Of a stretch of DNA of 17,446 nt, positions 15,507 through 17,446 are shown piece by piece; position 1 is the stretch's first letter; every line of letters starts with the position of its first letter. A program made the translations under genes and the position numbers. This stretch comes from JAYPUG01 sp038117265. GTDB taxonomy: Bacteria > Pseudomonadota > Alphaproteobacteria > UBA6615. The DNA is taken from positions 1 through 17,446 of the forward strand of contig JAYOFO010000050.1 in assembly GCA_038117265.1 (NCBI GenBank), in the 5' to 3' direction. The notes under the pieces are model-generated. The model was not told the origin of the DNA and did not search any database. It was given only the letters and a program-made list of their open reading frames with translations.

Positions 15507-16202
15507 CTAGTGGCGGTCGGTTTCGGCGTGCTTGCGGGCTTCGGCGACCGCCTCGTCGGGCGGCGGCGATCCCGGCGGATGGATGAAGGGCATCACGAAG
15601 CGGTCGGAGATGCGCGTGTAGCCGCCATTGCCGGCCATGCGGCCCAGCGCGTCGAGCGCGCCGGGATCGACATGCAGCCGATCGTTGACGATGGAATCGT
15701 CCATGTGGAAATGCACCACCTCGCCGAGGATCAGGGAATAAGGGAGGGTGCCCATCTCCTTGATCTCGATCAGCCGGCTCTCGAGCGCGACCCGGCATTC
15801 CGCGATGCGCGGCGGCTTCACCATCTTCGACGGCACGGTCGTGAAGCCCGCGATCTTGGTCTCGTCGACTTCGGGGCCGAAGTCGAGCGCGCACGCGTTC
15901 ATCCGGTTCCGTAGCTCGTAGTCGACGATGTGGACGACCAGTTCGGGGCAGTGGGCGAGATTGGCAACCGTGTCCTTCGGCTCACCCAGGCTGCCGCCGG
16001 ATTTGGGGCCCGTCTTGGGGCTGCACGAGATCATGAACATCGGCGGCGACACGCCGATGCAATTGAAGAAGCTGAACGGCGCGGCGTTGGGGCCGTCGGG
16101 GCCCAGGGTGGTCGCCAGCGCGATCGGGCGCGGGATGATCGACCCGCTCATCAGCTTGTACTGGTCCTCGACGGCCAGTTCGGACGCGGTGAACTCCGCC
16201 AT
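15507..16202 (-). CDS. Flavin reductase-like (FMN-binding split barrel) protein
   Basis: 231 residues of the DIM6/NTAB flavin reductase-like family. Key blocks: SGSIIPRPIALATT (19-32), NAAPFSFFN (39-47) that contacts FMN, and KDTVANL (76-82), followed by ELVVHIVDYELRNRMN. Members reduce or bind FMN and often serve oxygenases. ATG 16202 has GGGGGAG eight bases upstream. It is the first gene of a two-gene unit with the CmcJ-like oxidoreductase and is divergent from the MgtC-like gene. A role as electron or flavin partner for its neighbour is possible but unproven, since CmcJ/NvfI proteins need no flavin as far as is known. Confidence 0.85.
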   Translation of the reverse strand: MAEFTASELAVEDQYKLMSGSIIPRPIALATTLGPDGPNAAPFSFFNCIGVSPPMFMISCSPKTGPKSGGSLGEPKDTVANLAHCPELVVHIVDYELRNRMNACALDFGPEVDETKIAGFTTVPSKMVKPPRIAECRVALESRLIEIKEMGTLPYSLILGEVVHFHMDDSIVNDRLHVDPGALDALGRMAGNGGYTRISDRFVMPFIHPPGSPPPDEAVAEARKHAETDRH

Positions 16203-16242
16203 GTACGCACTCCCCCGTTTGGTCTTGTCGTTCTGTTGCCGC

Positions 16243-16315
16243 GAAGGCTAGCGCGCCGCGCCGCGAAAGGGAAACGGTCGGTTGCGGCGTTTCCCGATCC
16301 GTCGGTGAAGGCTAG
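16243..16315. repeat. Intergenic inverted repeat flanked by 9-bp direct repeats
   Basis: Between the divergent flavin reductase-like and MgtC-like genes, GGGAAACG (16269-16276) and CGTTTCCC (16288-16295) form a perfect 8-base inverted repeat with an 11-base loop. GAAGGCTAG occurs on both sides, at 16243-16251 and 16307-16315. There is no T-run, so it is not a standard terminator. An operator controlling one or both divergent genes is possible; the repeats are seen directly, the role is a guess. Confidence 0.4.
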
Positions 16316-16350
16316 GATTGCGTGACATTGAAACGCCGCTTGGAGCCGGG

Positions 16351-16842
16351 ATGTTCGAAATTTCGCCCAACCTGTCGATCGAGACGGTCGTCGCCCGGCT
16401 TGCGCTGGCCACCTTTCTTGCGATGCTCATCGGGTTCGAACGCGAATGGCACCGTAAGCCGGCGGGTCTGCGCACGCACATGCTTGTCGGGCTGGGGGCG
16501 GCGGCGTTTTTCCTGATCTCGATCGAGTTCTCGCTCGGGCCGCTCAAGGACGCCGAGGGGCTGTCGCCCGATCCGACCCGCATCTTCCAGGGCGTCATCG
16601 CCGGGATCGGATTCCTGGGCGCGGGTGCGATCATTCAGGGGCGGGGCAATGTGCGAGGCCTGACGACGGGGGCGGGCATCTGGGTCGCCGGCGCGGTCGG
16701 TCTGGCGTCGGGCGGCGGTTACGTGGTTATCGCGGTTATGTTGACCGTCTTCACGCTGTTGATCCTCGTCGTCGCCGGCTATCTCGAGCACCGCTTCCTC
16801 GACGACAAAGGGTCTGATGATGCGGAAGCCGATGAGAGCTAG
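16351..16842 (+). CDS. MgtC/SapB family inner-membrane protein
   Basis: 163 residues: the short form of the family without the C-terminal ACT-like domain of Salmonella MgtC. Family landmarks are LIGFEREWHRKPAGLRTHMLVGLGA (26-50) and GIGFLGAGAIIQGRGNVRGLTTGAGIW (85-111), with four to five hydrophobic helices between residues 13 and 145 and an acidic C-terminal tail. MgtC proteins are linked to magnesium limitation and, in pathogens, to control of the F-type ATP synthase; the short environmental members are not assigned a role. ATG 16351 has GGAG six bases upstream. The TAG stop shares CTAG (16839-16842) with the stop of the convergent exported protein. Confidence 0.87.
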   Translation: MFEISPNLSIETVVARLALATFLAMLIGFEREWHRKPAGLRTHMLVGLGAAAFFLISIEFSLGPLKDAEGLSPDPTRIFQGVIAGIGFLGAGAIIQGRGNVRGLTTGAGIWVAGAVGLASGGGYVVIAVMLTVFTLLILVVAGYLEHRFLDDKGSDDAEADES

Positions 16843-17166
16843 CTGACGGGCGCCGAATAGCGCCGCCAGACCTCGGTCCCGTCCGGTGCGGTGACGTTCA
16901 CGAGGTGGATCGTGTCCTCGTCGGCCAGCACCATGTCGATGGTCGCCCCCGCATGGCGCTCGCCGTCGGGCGCGACATAGCGAAACGCGTGGCGCGAATA
17001 GTCGCCCGCCATGCGCGCACCTCCCGGGGTGAGGATCTGCGGTCCGCGAATCTCCAGATAGCCGCCCTTGCTGTCGCACCAGTTGCCGTCGATGGCGTCG
17101 GCCCGGGCGAGGCCCGGTGTCAGGAGCGCCGCGATCAGTACACAGGCGGCACCGGCGCGGTCGCAT
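16839..17166 (-). pseudogene. Small exported protein with an apparent frameshift in the signal peptide
   Basis: The body of the gene reads VLIAALLTPGLARA, a signal-peptide core with cleavage at ARA-DA, then a mature part of about 80 residues starting DAIDGNWCDSKGG and ending EVWRRYSAPVS. It looks like a widespread short alphaproteobacterial exported protein, function unknown. The reading frame has no ATG, GTG or TTG near its start. The only well-placed start is ATG 17166, seven bases after AGGAG, but it is in another frame. One base too many within about 20 bases after that ATG would explain this: removing one gives MRPRRC joined to the hydrophobic core, a normal signal peptide. Either a real frameshift or a sequence error. 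It follows the enoyl-CoA hydratase gene by 10 bases. Confidence 0.62.
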
Positions 17167-17176
17167 CCGCCGTCTC

Positions 17177-17446
17177 CTAGCGGCCGGTGAACTTCGGCGG
17201 GCGTCCCGCTTTCGCCGCCGCCAGCCCCTCGTCCACATCGTGGCTCCATTCCAGCGCGTGGCGCAGCGCATCCGACAGGTCGCGCGCGGCCCGCAGCCCC
17301 GGTTCTTGCCGCGCCCGAGCGATGCGCTTGGCGCCGCGGGTGGCCAGCGGGCCGTTGGCGCCGATGGCGTCGGCCCCCCACGACGAGAGCTGCTCGGCGA
17401 CCGCGGACCCGATCGAGCTCGGCATTCGGGCGGGGCACATCGCCGG
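17177..17446 (-). CDS. Enoyl-CoA hydratase/isomerase family, C-terminal 89 residues
   Basis: Only the C-terminal end of the gene lies in the window; it enters from the right edge, so the start and the active-site region are not seen. The pattern IGANGPLATRGAKRIAR, then WSHDVDEGLAAAKAGRPPKFTGR at the very end, is the standard tail of crotonase-fold hydratases (the D-x-x-EG and the final FTGR). The substrate cannot be predicted from this part. The stop TAG at 17177-17179 lies inside the AGGAG site of the next gene, so the small exported protein is probably co-transcribed with it. Confidence 0.82.
   Translation of the reverse strand, partial: PAMCPARMPSSIGSAVAEQLSSWGADAIGANGPLATRGAKRIARARQEPGLRAARDLSDALRHALEWSHDVDEGLAAAKAGRPPKFTGR

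Overview
The window is a high-GC, gene-dense stretch of a Gram-negative chromosome. Gene content, codon use and protein style suggest an alphaproteobacterium of the Rhodospirillales/Rhizobiales sort; this is an inference, as no rRNA or other marker gene is present. I count about 20 genes or gene remnants, with no tRNA, rRNA, insertion sequence, phage gene or CRISPR array. No gene-free stretch exceeds 300 bases; the longest is about 235 bases, at 10141-10375.

Layout. (1) 1-1525: a Gfo/Idh/MocA oxidoreductase (cut by the window edge), divergent from a CE4-type polysaccharide deacetylase. (2) 1536-3800: a decayed locus. A C-terminal remnant of a PhnE-like permease sits back to back with a dCache/HAMP sensor histidine kinase that has an amber stop exactly in its H-box, right after the phospho-accepting His. 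(3) 3850-5759, minus strand: an EamA transporter and a zinc-free MDR quinone reductase-like enzyme. (4) 5896-8263: a DUF1737 protein translationally coupled to O-succinylhomoserine sulfhydrylase (metZ), convergent with a TauD/TfdA dioxygenase. (5) 8367-10140: a cupin protein and an unrecognised exported protein with a calcium-loop-like motif. (6) 10376-14651: the operon pcaC-pobA-pcaH-pcaG-pcaB, preceded by a perfect 15-bp palindrome very like the PcaR/PobR-type IclR operator. (7) 14648-16202, minus strand: a flavin reductase-like protein and a CmcJ/NvfI-type oxidoreductase. (8) 16351-17446: an MgtC-family membrane protein, a small exported protein with an apparent frameshift in its signal peptide, and the C-terminus of an enoyl-CoA hydratase.

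The best understood unit is the aromatic operon. PobA turns 4-hydroxybenzoate into protocatechuate, PcaHG opens the ring, PcaB lactonises the product and PcaC decarboxylates it. The enol-lactone hydrolase (pcaD), the later steps (pcaIJF) and the regulator are not in the window, so they must lie elsewhere. DUF1737-metZ and the facing TauD-like gene may form a small sulfur neighbourhood.

The points most worth a second look are the kinase broken at its H-box together with the truncated permease beside it, the IclR-type operator with a nearby tandem half-site repeat, three convergent gene pairs that each share a CTAG as both stop codons, a marked preference for TAG stops, and the apparent frameshift in the signal peptide near 17.15 kb. 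I did not find a clear new defence or mobile system.
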